DNA of 64,000 nt from Pseudoalteromonas sp. S16_S37 (GCF_014694405.1 NZ_JAAUWV010000023.1:1-64000); one strand, 5' to 3'. Shown: positions 8,276 to 16,888, counted from the stretch's first letter. The notes: generated by a model not told the origin, from the sequence alone. Program-made: numbers and translations.

Positions 8276-8297
8276 AAACCCGCCGCTAGGCGGGTTT
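8276..8297 (+). terminator. Terminator after the peroxiredoxin gene
   Basis: AAACCCGCC-GCTA-GGCGGGTTT is a perfect 9-bp stem ending in TTTC. Confidence 0.8.
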
Positions 8298-8340
8298 CTA
8301 TTTGCCTACGCACCTTAGTTAGTTTTTTAGCAACCATCAA

Positions 8341-8457
8341 TTACCCCATACTCAACCGTTGTCCTAACACTCGTAGAATTTCAATGCTTGCATACGCAAT
8401 AAATGTGCTGATCACTGGTAACGCAAGCAAGCTCACTAACATTAACTCATTCGCCAT
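8341..8457 (-). CDS. Putative 38-residue single-pass membrane peptide
   Basis: This short ORF starts at ATG 8457 with GAGGT 8 bases upstream and ends at TAA 8341. The product begins MANELMLVSLLALPVIST and continues with a hydrophobic run through about residue 24. It ends in a short amphipathic, positively charged tail (LRVLGQRLSMG). It overlaps the last 11 bases of the preceding gene in another frame, which suggests translational coupling. I do not recognise a family. The ribosome binding site and the overlap make a real small protein more likely than chance. Confidence 0.55.
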   Translation of the reverse strand: MANELMLVSLLALPVISTFIAYASIEILRVLGQRLSMG

Positions 8458-8710
8458 GGTTTGCTACCTCTTTTGGCGCCTGATCGTTGGTCGCAGTTGT
8501 GTGTGCGCCGATAGAGTCTGTAGAAATTGTCACCGAATCGAGCGTGGTTGATGTTAGCTCTGCGATACTGCTACTTATACTGTTAGCGATAGCGCTGCTA
8601 ATAATACTAGATAGCTCGCTGGTAATATCAGAAGTTAATTCATTTGCTTGAGTAGAAACACTTGCGCCACATAGTAGTGCGATAGCTGTTAGTTTTGTGA
8701 AAGTTTTCAT
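8447..8710 (-). CDS. Small secreted Ser/Thr-rich protein, unknown
   Basis: The product is 87 residues. The clear signal peptide (about 1-22, LLCGASVSTQA) is followed by a Ser/Ile-rich segment (about 25-60) with alternating hydrophobic residues that could form an amphipathic helix or strand. The tail is polar. AGGAG lies 7 bases before the ATG. No family is recognised. It overlaps the 38-residue membrane-peptide gene downstream. A sigma-54-like match with an imperfect -12 element (TGGCAC-N5-TTGTA) lies at 8750-8765, about 40 bases upstream. Confidence 0.6.
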   Translation of the reverse strand: MKTFTKLTAIALLCGASVSTQANELTSDITSELSSIISSAIANSISSSIAELTSTTLDSVTISTDSIGAHTTATNDQAPKEVANHGE

Positions 8711-8883
8711 AATATTGCTCCTGTTTAATAAGTTAGTCGCAATAGGTATTACAAAGGTTGTGCCATATTATGAAAATTTTTTATATTATTGATATTATTT
8801 GTTTTTATTTTTTGTAAGGTGTGGTCAGAATGATTGTGTTGTTAAACTGACCACTTGATGTGGTTAAAAATGCGATAATTTGG

Positions 8884-9684
8884 TTAATCTTGTTCTAGCA
8901 GTTGATAAATGAGTTTTTTTACTGTCTCTGGTTCAAAAGGTTTATCGCACAAAGCATTAACCCCGGATTGCATGATGTTAGATAAATGCGTGTCATTGGC
9001 TTCTGAGGTGACCATCAGAATTGGGATATGGGCATGCTCATCACTGTTTCGTATGGTTTCTGTGAGCTCTTGGCCGTTAACTTGTGGCATGTTGTAATCA
9101 GTCACAATCAAATCAAACATCTCATCTTGTAATATATCAATTGCTTGAGCACCATCTTCCGCTTCGGTGAATCGATGCGCACCTAGGTTACTCATAACTC
9201 TGCGAATATGATTACGTGCCAGTCGCGAATCATCAACAATAAGTACGCGTAAATCTTGAACATCATACAGGTCTAGCTCTAGCTCTTGAGGCGAGAGAAT
9301 GTCTAACGTGGCGTTAATGGCTTTACCTAAATGCAGCTTGTTAAAAGGTTTGGGTAAAATCGCTATCACACCAGATTGTTTGAACACCTCTAATTGCTCT
9401 TTACGGGTTTCACTAGAAATGAGCATAAATGGAATTGAATATTCACTGAGTTCATGGTTAATGTAATGCTGCATATCAACAGCGCTGCCATCAGGTAGGT
9501 GCAAGCAAGAGATAATTAAATCGGGAATGTTATTGGCAAGTTGTTTTTTTGCATCCGCAATTGAATCAGCAAAATCAATATTGAGTATGCCTTCGTCTTG
9601 AAGCTCTTTGGTAATGATTTTTCTTTGAGTAGGAGATGGCTCAATAAGCATAATTGCTAAATCTGCACTCAGTAATTCGTTCAT
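8884..9684 (-). CDS. Tandem CheY-like two-receiver response regulator
   Basis: The 266 residues hold two receiver domains and no output domain. The first (about 8-125) is degenerate: the phospho-acceptor position in PDLIISCLHLP is Cys instead of Asp, and the acidic pair near the N-terminus is reduced to one Glu. The second (about 145-266) is complete, with VDDSRLARN, IVTDYNMP and CDKPFE. AGGGCC precedes the ATG. There is no adjacent kinase. Two-receiver proteins of this kind usually act through protein contacts in signalling or chemotaxis. The specific partner is unknown. Confidence 0.8.
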   Translation of the reverse strand: MNELLSADLAIMLIEPSPTQRKIITKELQDEGILNIDFADSIADAKKQLANNIPDLIISCLHLPDGSAVDMQHYINHELSEYSIPFMLISSETRKEQLEVFKQSGVIAILPKPFNKLHLGKAINATLDILSPQELELDLYDVQDLRVLIVDDSRLARNHIRRVMSNLGAHRFTEAEDGAQAIDILQDEMFDLIVTDYNMPQVNGQELTETIRNSDEHAHIPILMVTSEANDTHLSNIMQSGVNALCDKPFEPETVKKLIYQLLEQD

Positions 9685-9779
9685 ATGGCCCTGTATAATC
9701 TGTCAATGTTTATTATATTCAGGGCATATTAACGAAACAAAGTACGCTGAGCCAGCAAATTCATTGAAGCGGCTGGAGG

Positions 9780-10337
9780 CTAGCGCCTAAAATCATTTGC
9801 TTGTGGTAAATCAATCAGGATAAGTACTGCCCCTTTGCCACCATATTCGAGAGGTGCTTGGTGCATTGCGAGTATATCGGGGTGTTGCACTAAATACTGC
9901 GGTACTTTATGTTTTAGCACATGTTCTCCAATGCCATGTACAACACAAGCACAGTAATAATGTTGTTTTTTGCACGCATGGATCAAAGCCGCTAACTCTT
10001 CTTTGGCCATGTCTTTGTTAAGACCATGCAAGTCTAAGATCAGCTCAGGCGCAAAGTCACCTCTACGCAGCTGTTTTGCCAGATATCTATCGGCACCCGG
10101 CTTGACGTAATTAACGGTGCCATTGGTGTCGATATCGGGGATGTATTCATCAGAGAAATAAAATTCAGACTGGTGCTGTTTTTTTTGCGCCGCAAGCTCA
10201 TTTAATTTAGGTTTACTTGGTGCTTTGTCAAAGCGTACAGTATCTTGTTTAATTTGCTTGGCACCAGCAATCGACTGACGAAATAAATTTAAATCAGCAT
10301 CATCAATCATAGGCGAAGGAGGAGATTGTTTTTTCAT
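9780..10337 (-). CDS. smrB: Smr-domain endonuclease SmrB
   Basis: The product is 185 residues. The Smr domain (about 95-180) has the LDLHGL motif, CACVVHGIGEHVLK (HGxG) and GGKGAVLILI. E. coli SmrB (YfcN) cleaves mRNA at collided ribosomes to start rescue. The N-terminal 90 residues include a segment that in the family contacts the ribosome. It is divergent from prmB with 71 bases between them, as in E. coli (yfcN/prmB-aroC), which supports the name. Confidence 0.9.
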   Translation of the reverse strand: MKKQSPPSPMIDDADLNLFRQSIAGAKQIKQDTVRFDKAPSKPKLNELAAQKKQHQSEFYFSDEYIPDIDTNGTVNYVKPGADRYLAKQLRRGDFAPELILDLHGLNKDMAKEELAALIHACKKQHYYCACVVHGIGEHVLKHKVPQYLVQHPDILAMHQAPLEYGGKGAVLILIDLPQANDFRR

Positions 10338-10408
10338 TGCGACATTCTAATTAAAAAAAGCGTAAAAACCCAGCTTAAAAACCGCTACAATAGCCCAAGT
10401 AGCATAAT

Positions 10409-11359
10409 ATGACTGAGATAAAAATGAGCGAATTCCAAGTAACAGAAGCCCTAACAGAAGAAACAGTAAACGATTTACTAACAATAAGAGATTGGCTGCG
10501 TTGGACAACCAGCCAATTTGCAAGCGAAGGGTTGTTTTTTGGACATGGCACGGATAACGCGTGGGATGAAGCGGTAAGCTTAGTTTTACCGATCTTGAAC
10601 TTGCCGTTAGACACCCCTACAGAGTTGATGAACTCACGCCTAACCCGTTCGGAAAAAATACGTCTGCTTAGCTATATCGAAACACGTATTGTAGAGCGCA
10701 CCCCGGTCGCATATTTAACAAACCAAGCTTGGTTTGCTGGTATGCCATTTTATGTGGATGAGCGAGTACTGGTACCTCGTTCGCCATTTGCTGAACTTAT
10801 CAATAAGAAGTTTGCACCTTGGGTTAGTAATGAGCAGTCTGTCAGCCGTATTTTAGATATGTGTACTGGTTCTGCATGTATCGCAATCGCTTTGGCGCAA
10901 GCTTTCCCTGAGTCTCAGGTAGATGCGGTTGATATTTCTTATGACGCCTTAGAAGTGGCGAATATAAATATTGACGATTACATGTTGCAAGATCAGGTAT
11001 TTGCAATTCAATCTGACGTATTCAGTGGTATTGAAGGTCAAAAGTACGATTTAATCGTTGCCAACCCGCCTTATGTAGATGCTGAGGATATGGCGGATTT
11101 ACCTCATGAGTTTCATCATGAGCCAGAGCTTGGCTTGGCCTCAGGTGAAGATGGCCTTGATGTAACAAGAAGAATTTTGCAACAAGCCGCAGAGCATCTA
11201 ACTGACAATGGGGTGTTATTTGTCGAAGTTGGTAACTCTATGGTACATATGGAAGCATTGTATCCTGGTGCGCCATTTGAGTGGATTGAATTTGAGCACG
11301 GTGGCTTAGGTGTTTTCGCAATCTCAAAGCAGCAACTTGTAGATTATTTTAACGATTGA
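10409..11359 (+). CDS. prmB: Ribosomal protein uL3 N5-glutamine methyltransferase PrmB
   Basis: The product is up to 316 residues. A helical N-terminal domain (about 1-110) is followed by a class I SAM-dependent methyltransferase fold with [16 protein letters not shown] and the NPPY motif in [13 protein letters not shown], which binds the target glutamine amide. It modifies a glutamine in ribosomal protein L3. The start is uncertain: ATG 10409 has no obvious ribosome binding site, and ATG 10424 has only GAG nearby. aroC follows by 58 bases and is probably co-transcribed. Confidence 0.92.
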   Translation: MTEIKMSEFQVTEALTEETVNDLLTIRDWLRWTTSQFASEGLFFGHGTDNAWDEAVSLVLPILNLPLDTPTELMNSRLTRSEKIRLLSYIETRIVERTPVAYLTNQAWFAGMPFYVDERVLVPRSPFAELINKKFAPWVSNEQSVSRILDMCTGSACIAIALAQAFPESQVDAVDISYDALEVANINIDDYMLQDQVFAIQSDVFSGIEGQKYDLIVANPPYVDAEDMADLPHEFHHEPELGLASGEDGLDVTRRILQQAAEHLTDNGVLFVEVGNSMVHMEALYPGAPFEWIEFEHGGLGVFAISKQQLVDYFND

Positions 11360-11417
11360 GCTTAGATAATTAGCAAAGCTCAGTAGTATTGGGTGTCATT
11401 TGGAATGAGGAAAGTTA

Positions 11418-12518
11418 ATGGCAGGTAATAGTATAGGTCAGCTTTTTAAAGTGAGTACCTTTGGTGAGAGTCACGGCCCCGCGCTCGGTGGGGTGGTTGA
11501 TGGTGTACCAGCGGGTCTTGAGCTTTGTGAAGCAGACTTACAAATTGATTTAGATAGAAGAAAACCGGGACAGAGCCGCTACACAACGCAGCGCAGAGAG
11601 GGTGATGAAATAAAAATTCTCTCAGGTGTATTCGAAGGTAAAACAACGGGTACTAGTATTGGCTTATTGATTGAAAACACCGATCAGCGTTCTAAAGATT
11701 ATGGCAAGATTGCGGATGTGTTTCGCCCAGGCCACGGTGACTACACCTATTGGCATAAATACGGTCATCGCGATTATCGAGGTGGTGGCCGCTCATCTGC
11801 CCGTGAAACGGCCATTCGCGTTGCAGCCGGTGGTATCGCCAAAAAGTATTTGCGTCAAATTCATGGGATTGAAATCAACGCGTGTTTATCACAACTAGGT
11901 CCTATCAAGGCTGAACAATTTGATTGGTCAGCGGTTGAACAAAACCCCTTCTTTTTCCCTGACGAAAGCAAGCTAGATGCACTCGATGAATATATGCGAG
12001 ATCTAAAAAAATCAGGGGACTCCATTGGCGCTAAAGTTATGGTGGTGGCAAAAAATGTCCCAGTAGGATTGGGAGAGCCGGTATTTGATCGCCTTGATGC
12101 AGAATTAGCTCACTCGCTAATGAGTATCAACGCTGTGAAAGGGGTTGAGATTGGCGATGGATTTGCAGTGGTTGAGCAAAGAGGCTCAGAGCACAGAGAT
12201 GAGCTTACGCCAAATGGATTTACCAGCAATCATGCTGGTGGTGTTTTGGCGGGGATCTCGACAGGTCAAGATATCGTTGCTTCTATAGCATTAAAGCCAA
12301 CTTCTAGCATTACCATTCCAGGGCAAAGTATAAACACATCAAATGAGCCAGTTGAGATGATCACTAAAGGCCGCCATGACCCTTGTGTAGGTATACGCGC
12401 TATTCCAATTGCAGAAGCAATGATGGCGATTACCTTGATGGATCATTTGTTGCGTCAAAGGGGGCAGAACCCTGATGTGAACTTACCGCATGGACCAATT
12501 AAAGGACAAGCGCGCTAA
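11418..12518 (+). CDS. aroC: Chorismate synthase
   Basis: This 366-residue enzyme makes chorismate from EPSP using reduced FMN, the last common step of aromatic biosynthesis. Family signatures are visible: [15 protein letters not shown] near the start, [12 protein letters not shown] (about 125-137) and the C-terminal [11 protein letters not shown]. Length agrees with E. coli AroC (361). GAGGAAAG lies before the ATG. A GTGTGCAG...CTGCACAT inverted repeat without a T-tract follows the stop. Confidence 0.95.
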   Translation: MAGNSIGQLFKVSTFGESHGPALGGVVDGVPAGLELCEADLQIDLDRRKPGQSRYTTQRREGDEIKILSGVFEGKTTGTSIGLLIENTDQRSKDYGKIADVFRPGHGDYTYWHKYGHRDYRGGGRSSARETAIRVAAGGIAKKYLRQIHGIEINACLSQLGPIKAEQFDWSAVEQNPFFFPDESKLDALDEYMRDLKKSGDSIGAKVMVVAKNVPVGLGEPVFDRLDAELAHSLMSINAVKGVEIGDGFAVVEQRGSEHRDELTPNGFTSNHAGGVLAGISTGQDIVASIALKPTSSITIPGQSINTSNEPVEMITKGRHDPCVGIRAIPIAEAMMAITLMDHLLRQRGQNPDVNLPHGPIKGQAR

Positions 12519-12829
12519 AATAAAAGTGTGCAGTTAAGAGCCTTTGAACCTAGCTGCACATACTACTTCCTAATAATATCAAACATTAATTATCCGTTTT
12601 CTTGTCACAACCGTACTCATTTCAAGCCGAAAAAAATTAACATGATTTTGTAGAGTTCAACTGAAAGCTTCAATTAAGCACGTCAGTTCATAAAACTTTT
12701 TATTGTCTAGAATACTTAAACACTGGGGTAGCTGTAAAAAGTGACAGTCATTTTGCATAGGATTGTGCATCACTAAGTGCTAGTCTGATCTGGCGTAAAT
12801 TAGGTACGCTAATAAGAATATTTTAAGGA
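12519..12829. other. Intergenic region, aroC to putative peptide gene
   Basis: About 310 bases hold no gene I can support. It starts with an imperfect inverted repeat (GTGCAG/CTGCAC, near 12528-12558) that may end aroC transcription. It contains a run GTGACAGTCATTTTGCAT near 12739 without a convincing promoter. The last bases (TAAGGA, 12824-12829) are the ribosome binding site of the next gene. Confidence 0.6.
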
Positions 12830-12835
12830 ATGAAA

Positions 12836-13012
12836 ATGAAAATACAGTTAAATAAAAAGCAGTTGAAAACTTTGAGTGCAAGCAAAGAAATTAATAACCT
12901 AGCAACCCAGAAAATTGCTGCAGGTCACGCTAATGTGAATCCAGCATCTTGGACGTCAGTAATGATTTTTTGCGATGCGCGAACAGGACTTTGCCCAGTA
13001 GACCCTAAATGA
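12836..13012 (+). CDS. Putative RiPP-type precursor peptide (leader plus Cys-containing core)
   Basis: The product is 58 residues. ATG 12836 has AAGGA 6 bases upstream; an in-frame ATG at 12830 abuts the AAGGA and is less likely. The N-terminal half (MKIQLNKKQLKTLSASKEI, then NLATQKIAAG) resembles Lys/Leu-rich leaders with a double-Gly-like (AAG) cleavage site, as in small natural-product precursors of Pseudoalteromonas and Bacteroidetes. The C-terminal 28 residues carry two Cys separated by six residues plus several Ser/Thr. No modification or export enzyme is nearby, so it would be an orphan precursor. The family assignment is by resemblance only. Confidence 0.5.
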   Translation: MKIQLNKKQLKTLSASKEINNLATQKIAAGHANVNPASWTSVMIFCDARTGLCPVDPK

Positions 13013-13027
13013 TAAACGGGTGATCAC

Positions 13028-13056
13028 AATAGGTTCACTTTCATCGTGGACCTATT
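13028..13056 (+). terminator. Hairpin after the peptide gene, possible terminator
   Basis: AATAGGTTCAC pairs with GTGGACCTATT (one G-T pair) around a 7-base loop. The stem is strong, but no T-run follows immediately, so factor-independent termination is uncertain. Confidence 0.4.
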
Positions 13057-13238
13057 ATCGTAAAATTTGTTTTTAAAGTAACTGAATATAACCACCTTGA
13101 TGTTTTCCAATATCTCCCTTCTTGCAATGCCAACTCACAAGGTGAAGCTAATAGCTAAGCCATGCTTCAAATGATTATTGACTAAACAAAGGTGTTTTTT
13201 AATCTAATAGCTGCTAAAGGCTGTAGTGGTAGAAAAAA

Positions 13239-14150
13239 ATGGGGTTTAACAATGAAAAAAATAGCTATTTAGCGAGCATTGTTTTAGGTGCTTTCTTTCT
13301 ATCGCATACCGCCTGGGCTGAAGTTAACTTTAAAATGCAGCAGCTATCAAATAACCTGCATGTGCTCTATGGGCAGGGTGGAAATATCGCAATTAGTACG
13401 GGTAAAGATGGCATATACCTTGTGGACGATCAATTTGCAAAACTCAGTGAAGAGATTAAAAAACAGATAAGTACCTTGCAACAAGGTGCGCCCGAATTTG
13501 TTATCAATACTCATCATCATGGCGACCACACCGGTGGTAACGAAAATTTTGCTCAAGCAGGGAGCCATGTCATTGCCCATCACAATGTGTATGAAAGATT
13601 AAAGGCCAAACACTCAGAGGGCTCGAAGTACTTACCCGTAGTCAGTTTTGGAAAAGACTTAGTTCTACACTTCAATGATGAACATGCTCATTTATGGCAT
13701 TTTCCTCATGCTCACACCGATGGCGATGCTGTGGTTTTTTATAAAAACGCTAATGTCGTTCACATGGGAGATATTTTTTTCAACCTCAATAGCCTACCTT
13801 TTGTTGATGTGGATAGCGGCGGCTCATTAGATGGTGTTATTAGCGCGGTTCGAGATACGTTGGAACGTATCGGCGACGATACTAAAGTCAGCCCCGGTCA
13901 TGGTTCTGTTACGGACAAACCAAGCTTAGCGCAATACCTTGTTTTGCTGCAAAAAGCGAAGCAGTTGATGCTAGTTGCTATAAAAGAGCATAACAACATT
14001 GAGGCAGTCGTAAATGCAAAACCATTAGCTACTTTAGAATTAAGTTATTCAGATTGGTTGCCACAAGAGCGAGTCACTAAGCTGTTTTATAGAAGTTTAA
14101 CTGAGCAGACTGTGTTACAGGGTCGAGCAGACTGTGTTACAGGGTCTTAA
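13239..14150 (+). CDS. Secreted metallo-beta-lactamase-fold hydrolase
   Basis: The product is 303 residues. The signal peptide ends near FFLSHTAWA. The metal ligands are THHHGDHTGG (about 91-100), PHAHTDGDA (about 157-165) and the Asp in HMGDIFF; a further His is in SPGHG. This is the general MBL-fold pattern for a periplasmic dinuclear Zn enzyme; the substrate is unknown and antibiotic resistance should not be assumed. Two oddities stand out. A better signal-peptide start (ATG 13252, MKK...) is out of frame by one base in an A7 run. The last 15 codons are made of a 22-bp tandem repeat that matches an IS end. Confidence 0.75.
   Translation: MGFNNEKNSYLASIVLGAFFLSHTAWAEVNFKMQQLSNNLHVLYGQGGNIAISTGKDGIYLVDDQFAKLSEEIKKQISTLQQGAPEFVINTHHHGDHTGGNENFAQAGSHVIAHHNVYERLKAKHSEGSKYLPVVSFGKDLVLHFNDEHAHLWHFPHAHTDGDAVVFYKNANVVHMGDIFFNLNSLPFVDVDSGGSLDGVISAVRDTLERIGDDTKVSPGHGSVTDKPSLAQYLVLLQKAKQLMLVAIKEHNNIEAVVNAKPLATLELSYSDWLPQERVTKLFYRSLTEQTVLQGRADCVTGS
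14103..14146 (+). repeat. Two tandem 22-bp repeats forming the 3' end of the MBL gene
   Basis: Two perfect copies (14103-14124 and 14125-14146) begin GAGCAGACTG and end TGTTACAGGGTC. The last 12 bases equal the outer end of the IS at the left edge of the window (108-119), and the base after the first copy also matches. The 22-base period shifts the frame, so the copies encode different residues. A solo IS end or excision scar is the likely explanation, not proven. Confidence 0.7.
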
Positions 14151-14221
14151 TCGCTCGTTCTCGTTTATTTACTCGGCGCAGCCCCTGACCATCGAAAATG
14201 CACAGGGGCGCACACTTAGTT

Positions 14222-14830
14222 TTATACTGGATCTGTAGCTGGCACTATACTTTCAATACACGCTTTTACTGCTTCTTTGGTAGCACGTTTGCGATCTCCG
14301 TGTTGAATAAACTCTTCTAGTGTTACATCACCGCTACTATTAGCATCCATTATTGAAAAAACATCCGTTTCATGTGCCGTTAAAGCCGCTGTAATTTCAG
14401 CTAGGCTAATACCACCACTGTTATCGGTATCAAGACTGGCAAACTTAGTCTCTGGCGCAGCAAATTTAGTTATATCAGGTACCATGATATTGCTATTACC
14501 CGTCGCGTCTTTGGTGTCTTGTACACACAGCACAATCTCAGAGGCAAACTCTGATAGGTCTAAGTGGTGACGCTTTTTGTTCAAATACTCATCCAGTTCT
14601 ATCTCAGAGCTAGTATTAGTATCCGCACGTTGCAGTTTTTTTTGCGCTTTGGCATCGATATTCGCAAGCAATTCATTGATGGTAATTGTGTTACTTTGGT
14701 CAGCATCTATTTTTGCAAAAACAACTTCAGGTGCTTTATGGTGGCCTTTTCTAGCCTCAGCTTGTGCGCTGACTGTAAGGGTTGTTAGTGTTGCTGCGAT
14801 GATTGCGATATTGATAATTGAACGTTTCAT
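14222..14830 (-). CDS. Secreted EF-hand calcium-binding protein
   Basis: The product is 202 residues. A signal peptide (about 1-25, TLTVSAQA) precedes four EF-hand loops: DADQSNTITINE, DTNTSSEIELDE, DTDNSGGISLAE and DANSSGDVTLEE, grouped in two pairs. A pair of Cys outside the loops could form a disulfide. It is probably periplasmic or exported and binds Ca2+; the partner is unknown. There is no operon context: its neighbours are convergent (MBL gene) and divergent. Confidence 0.8.
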   Translation of the reverse strand: MKRSIINIAIIAATLTTLTVSAQAEARKGHHKAPEVVFAKIDADQSNTITINELLANIDAKAQKKLQRADTNTSSEIELDEYLNKKRHHLDLSEFASEIVLCVQDTKDATGNSNIMVPDITKFAAPETKFASLDTDNSGGISLAEITAALTAHETDVFSIMDANSSGDVTLEEFIQHGDRKRATKEAVKACIESIVPATDPV

Positions 14831-15206
14831 AACTTGTCTCTCTTATGTCATGGGTTAAGTTTGTTAACCGTGTTGACCATATAATGCACAGGTCGCTGCG
14901 GTGTTGATTTATAAGATGGGAGACAATTGTGCAAACAATGTGGCAATAAACTGCCTTTACATAAATTTACATACGGTGAGTGATATTGTTCTTGCTGTTG
15001 GGGCTTTACAGTCGGGCTTACACTTTTCGTTAACCACTATTGCTATAAAAAGCAAATGGCTTAGTTTTATATCCAATGAAATCAAATTCTTTTGGTACAA
15101 GTGTTCCAAGTCTACAAATTGGATTTTGCTGAGTGTTAGAATACGGTATTAAAAGGCATGCTAATTGCTATAAGGCTGACAACAGCTATTGATCAAGGAG
15201 ATAAGC
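14831..15206. other. Intergenic region with no supported gene
   Basis: About 375 bases lie between the divergent EF-hand gene and the coiled-coil gene. A reading frame at 14901-15152 has no ribosome binding site and an uneven composition, so I do not accept it. AAGGAG at 15195-15200 is the ribosome binding site for the gene at 15207. No terminator, tRNA or clear promoter was seen. Confidence 0.6.
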
Positions 15207-15623
15207 ATGCTACTTTTTAACGGTATATATGAACCAGTAAAGAGAAATACCAATATAACCAAAAGCCCAGAGGGATCTCGCGTAGACACTGAACAGCAAT
15301 TTGCAAAAGAAATGGCAAACGCGCAACTTTCCTCAGTGAGCAAACAGCTGCAAAATAAAGACGTTTCAACCTACACCCGTAATCAATCCTTTCTGGAAAA
15401 AGCGCAAGAGGCGGCACTTTTACAACGTATGGGTGTAAATAAAGAAAAGTTGGAAGAATTAAAAGAGCAACTAGAGATGCTAGAGAAACAATTTGCAGAG
15501 GGAAAAATCTCACAAAAAGACTATCAAGAACAAAGAGCAATGATAGAGGAAGAAATAGCCAAGGAATATGAGCAAGCGCAAAAAAGACGAGAAGAGCAAG
15601 AGAGGGCTCAAGGTAAAATGTAA
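15207..15623 (+). CDS. Small charged coiled-coil protein, unknown
   Basis: This 138-residue soluble protein has no signal peptide. Residues about 70-138 are almost entirely Glu/Lys/Gln with heptad spacing (KLEELKEQLEMLEKQF), consistent with a coiled coil. The C-terminus ends in a Glu/Arg/Gln-rich tail. The ATG at 15207 has AAGGAG 6 bases upstream and was preferred to the upstream TTG. I recognise no family. It stands alone, 206 bases before the PhyH-like gene. Confidence 0.65.
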   Translation: MLLFNGIYEPVKRNTNITKSPEGSRVDTEQQFAKEMANAQLSSVSKQLQNKDVSTYTRNQSFLEKAQEAALLQRMGVNKEKLEELKEQLEMLEKQFAEGKISQKDYQEQRAMIEEEIAKEYEQAQKRREEQERAQGKM

Positions 15624-15829
15624 CTAATAAAAAGGGTTACATACGGGTTCCTTGCAATCACAGCGGTTAAACAATGTGGCAGATGTTTCGTCTCGACATA
15701 TTTTTATTCATTGGTATGTGAAGGCTCGTATACTTTAAGTGAAGTAGATCGTGAGTACGTCTAGCGGCAACAATCGGGCAAAAAGATCGGTGTTTAGTTT
15801 TTACCAATAACCTTGTTTGGAAATCAGTC

Positions 15830-16846
15830 ATGAAAGTATGTAATAGCGCGCAGGAACAATTTAATCGAGAAGGGGCTAACTCAGAGCTACTAGAGGTTAT
15901 TTGGCAGCGTGCAAGAGATGCCATTATTGGTAATAAAGCGCAAAGCGGAGGTTTTATATCAGATGCGGATAAAGCCGTGTTTGACTTACTCGGACTAAAT
16001 TGGCAGCAGGTAATTTTTGCCTTATTTCAGTATGTGCACTCATACGATGAATTTTTCAAACACATTCAGCCTTATTCAAATTTAAGCGACCTTGCGATAG
16101 CACGTGCAAAAGCGTACTTATCGGGGCATGCTCAGCCGCAGGAAGCCCAACATTTGTTTGAAGAAATTAAAAACATGGATAACGTATTGGATGACGCTCA
16201 GATAGAACAATGGCAAAAGGATGGCTACGTAATATTAGAACGAGCGCTAGATACACAACAATGCCAAGCTGTTATCGATGCCATTGCTGGTTTTTTGCAA
16301 ATAGATATAACAGACCGCACGCAATGGTATAACTGCGCCAATCGAAAGGGCATCATGGTGGAGCTAACGAATCATGCTGCGTTGATAGCAGCAAGAAATA
16401 GCAAACGCATTCATAAAGCCTTTAGCCAGCTATGGGAAACTGATGATTTGATAGTATCTGCGGATAGATGTGGTTTTAATCCGCCCCATACAGAGCAATA
16501 TCCTTTTTCTGGACCTGATTTGCATTGGGATGTTGATTTAACAAAACCACTCAACTTTGGTACTCAAGGAATTGTGTATTTAACAGATACCGAGGCGCAG
16601 CAGGGGGCTTTAACACTGGTTCCGGGGTTTCACCATCACTTAGAAAGCAGAGTTGATGAATTTAAACATCAACAACATGAGGTTGATTTACACAAATTAG
16701 GTTCAAAGCCAATACCTGCAAAAGCAGGGGATATGGTAATTTGGCATCAGTTTTTGCCCCACGGCAGTCGTGCTAACCTGACCGACAAGCCAAGGATTGT
16801 GCAATATATTAATATGTACCCTTTCCCAAAAGGTATTGGGCAATAA
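15830..16846 (+). CDS. Phytanoyl-CoA dioxygenase (PhyH)-family Fe(II)/2-oxoglutarate oxygenase
   Basis: The product is 338 residues. The PhyH-like core begins near residue 120 (QIEQWQKDGYVILERAL). The iron facial triad is visible as H-x-D in LHWDVDLT and the distal His in FLPHGSRAN, with the following Arg pair likely binding 2-oxoglutarate. The first 110 residues are an extra helical region. The substrate is unknown. The terminator-like hairpin directly after the stop is shared with folD on the other strand. Confidence 0.75.
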   Translation: MKVCNSAQEQFNREGANSELLEVIWQRARDAIIGNKAQSGGFISDADKAVFDLLGLNWQQVIFALFQYVHSYDEFFKHIQPYSNLSDLAIARAKAYLSGHAQPQEAQHLFEEIKNMDNVLDDAQIEQWQKDGYVILERALDTQQCQAVIDAIAGFLQIDITDRTQWYNCANRKGIMVELTNHAALIAARNSKRIHKAFSQLWETDDLIVSADRCGFNPPHTEQYPFSGPDLHWDVDLTKPLNFGTQGIVYLTDTEAQQGALTLVPGFHHHLESRVDEFKHQQHEVDLHKLGSKPIPAKAGDMVIWHQFLPHGSRANLTDKPRIVQYINMYPFPKGIGQ

Positions 16847-16848
16847 AA

Positions 16849-16871
16849 AAGGAGCTACATATGAGCTCCTT
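16849..16871. terminator. Bidirectional hairpin between the PhyH gene and folD
   Basis: AAGGAGCT-ACATATG-AGCTCCTT is a perfect 8-bp stem. On the minus strand it is followed by a T-rich stretch (complement of AATAAAAA), so it fits folD termination best. Confidence 0.65.
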
Positions 16872-16888
16872 ATACTCAAAACGTTTTT

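Noticed and set aside
8750-8765. Sigma-54 promoter for the small secreted-peptide gene
   Set aside because: The -24 half is perfect, but the -12 GC is GT, which normally abolishes activity; kept only as a remark, not as a feature.
13239-14150. Carbapenem-type metallo-beta-lactamase resistance gene
   Set aside because: The metal-binding motif is shared by the whole MBL-fold superfamily; nothing in the sequence specifies beta-lactam hydrolysis.
14901-15152. 83-codon frame between the EF-hand and coiled-coil genes
   Set aside because: No ribosome binding site, no recognisable domain and an uneven composition; treated as non-coding.
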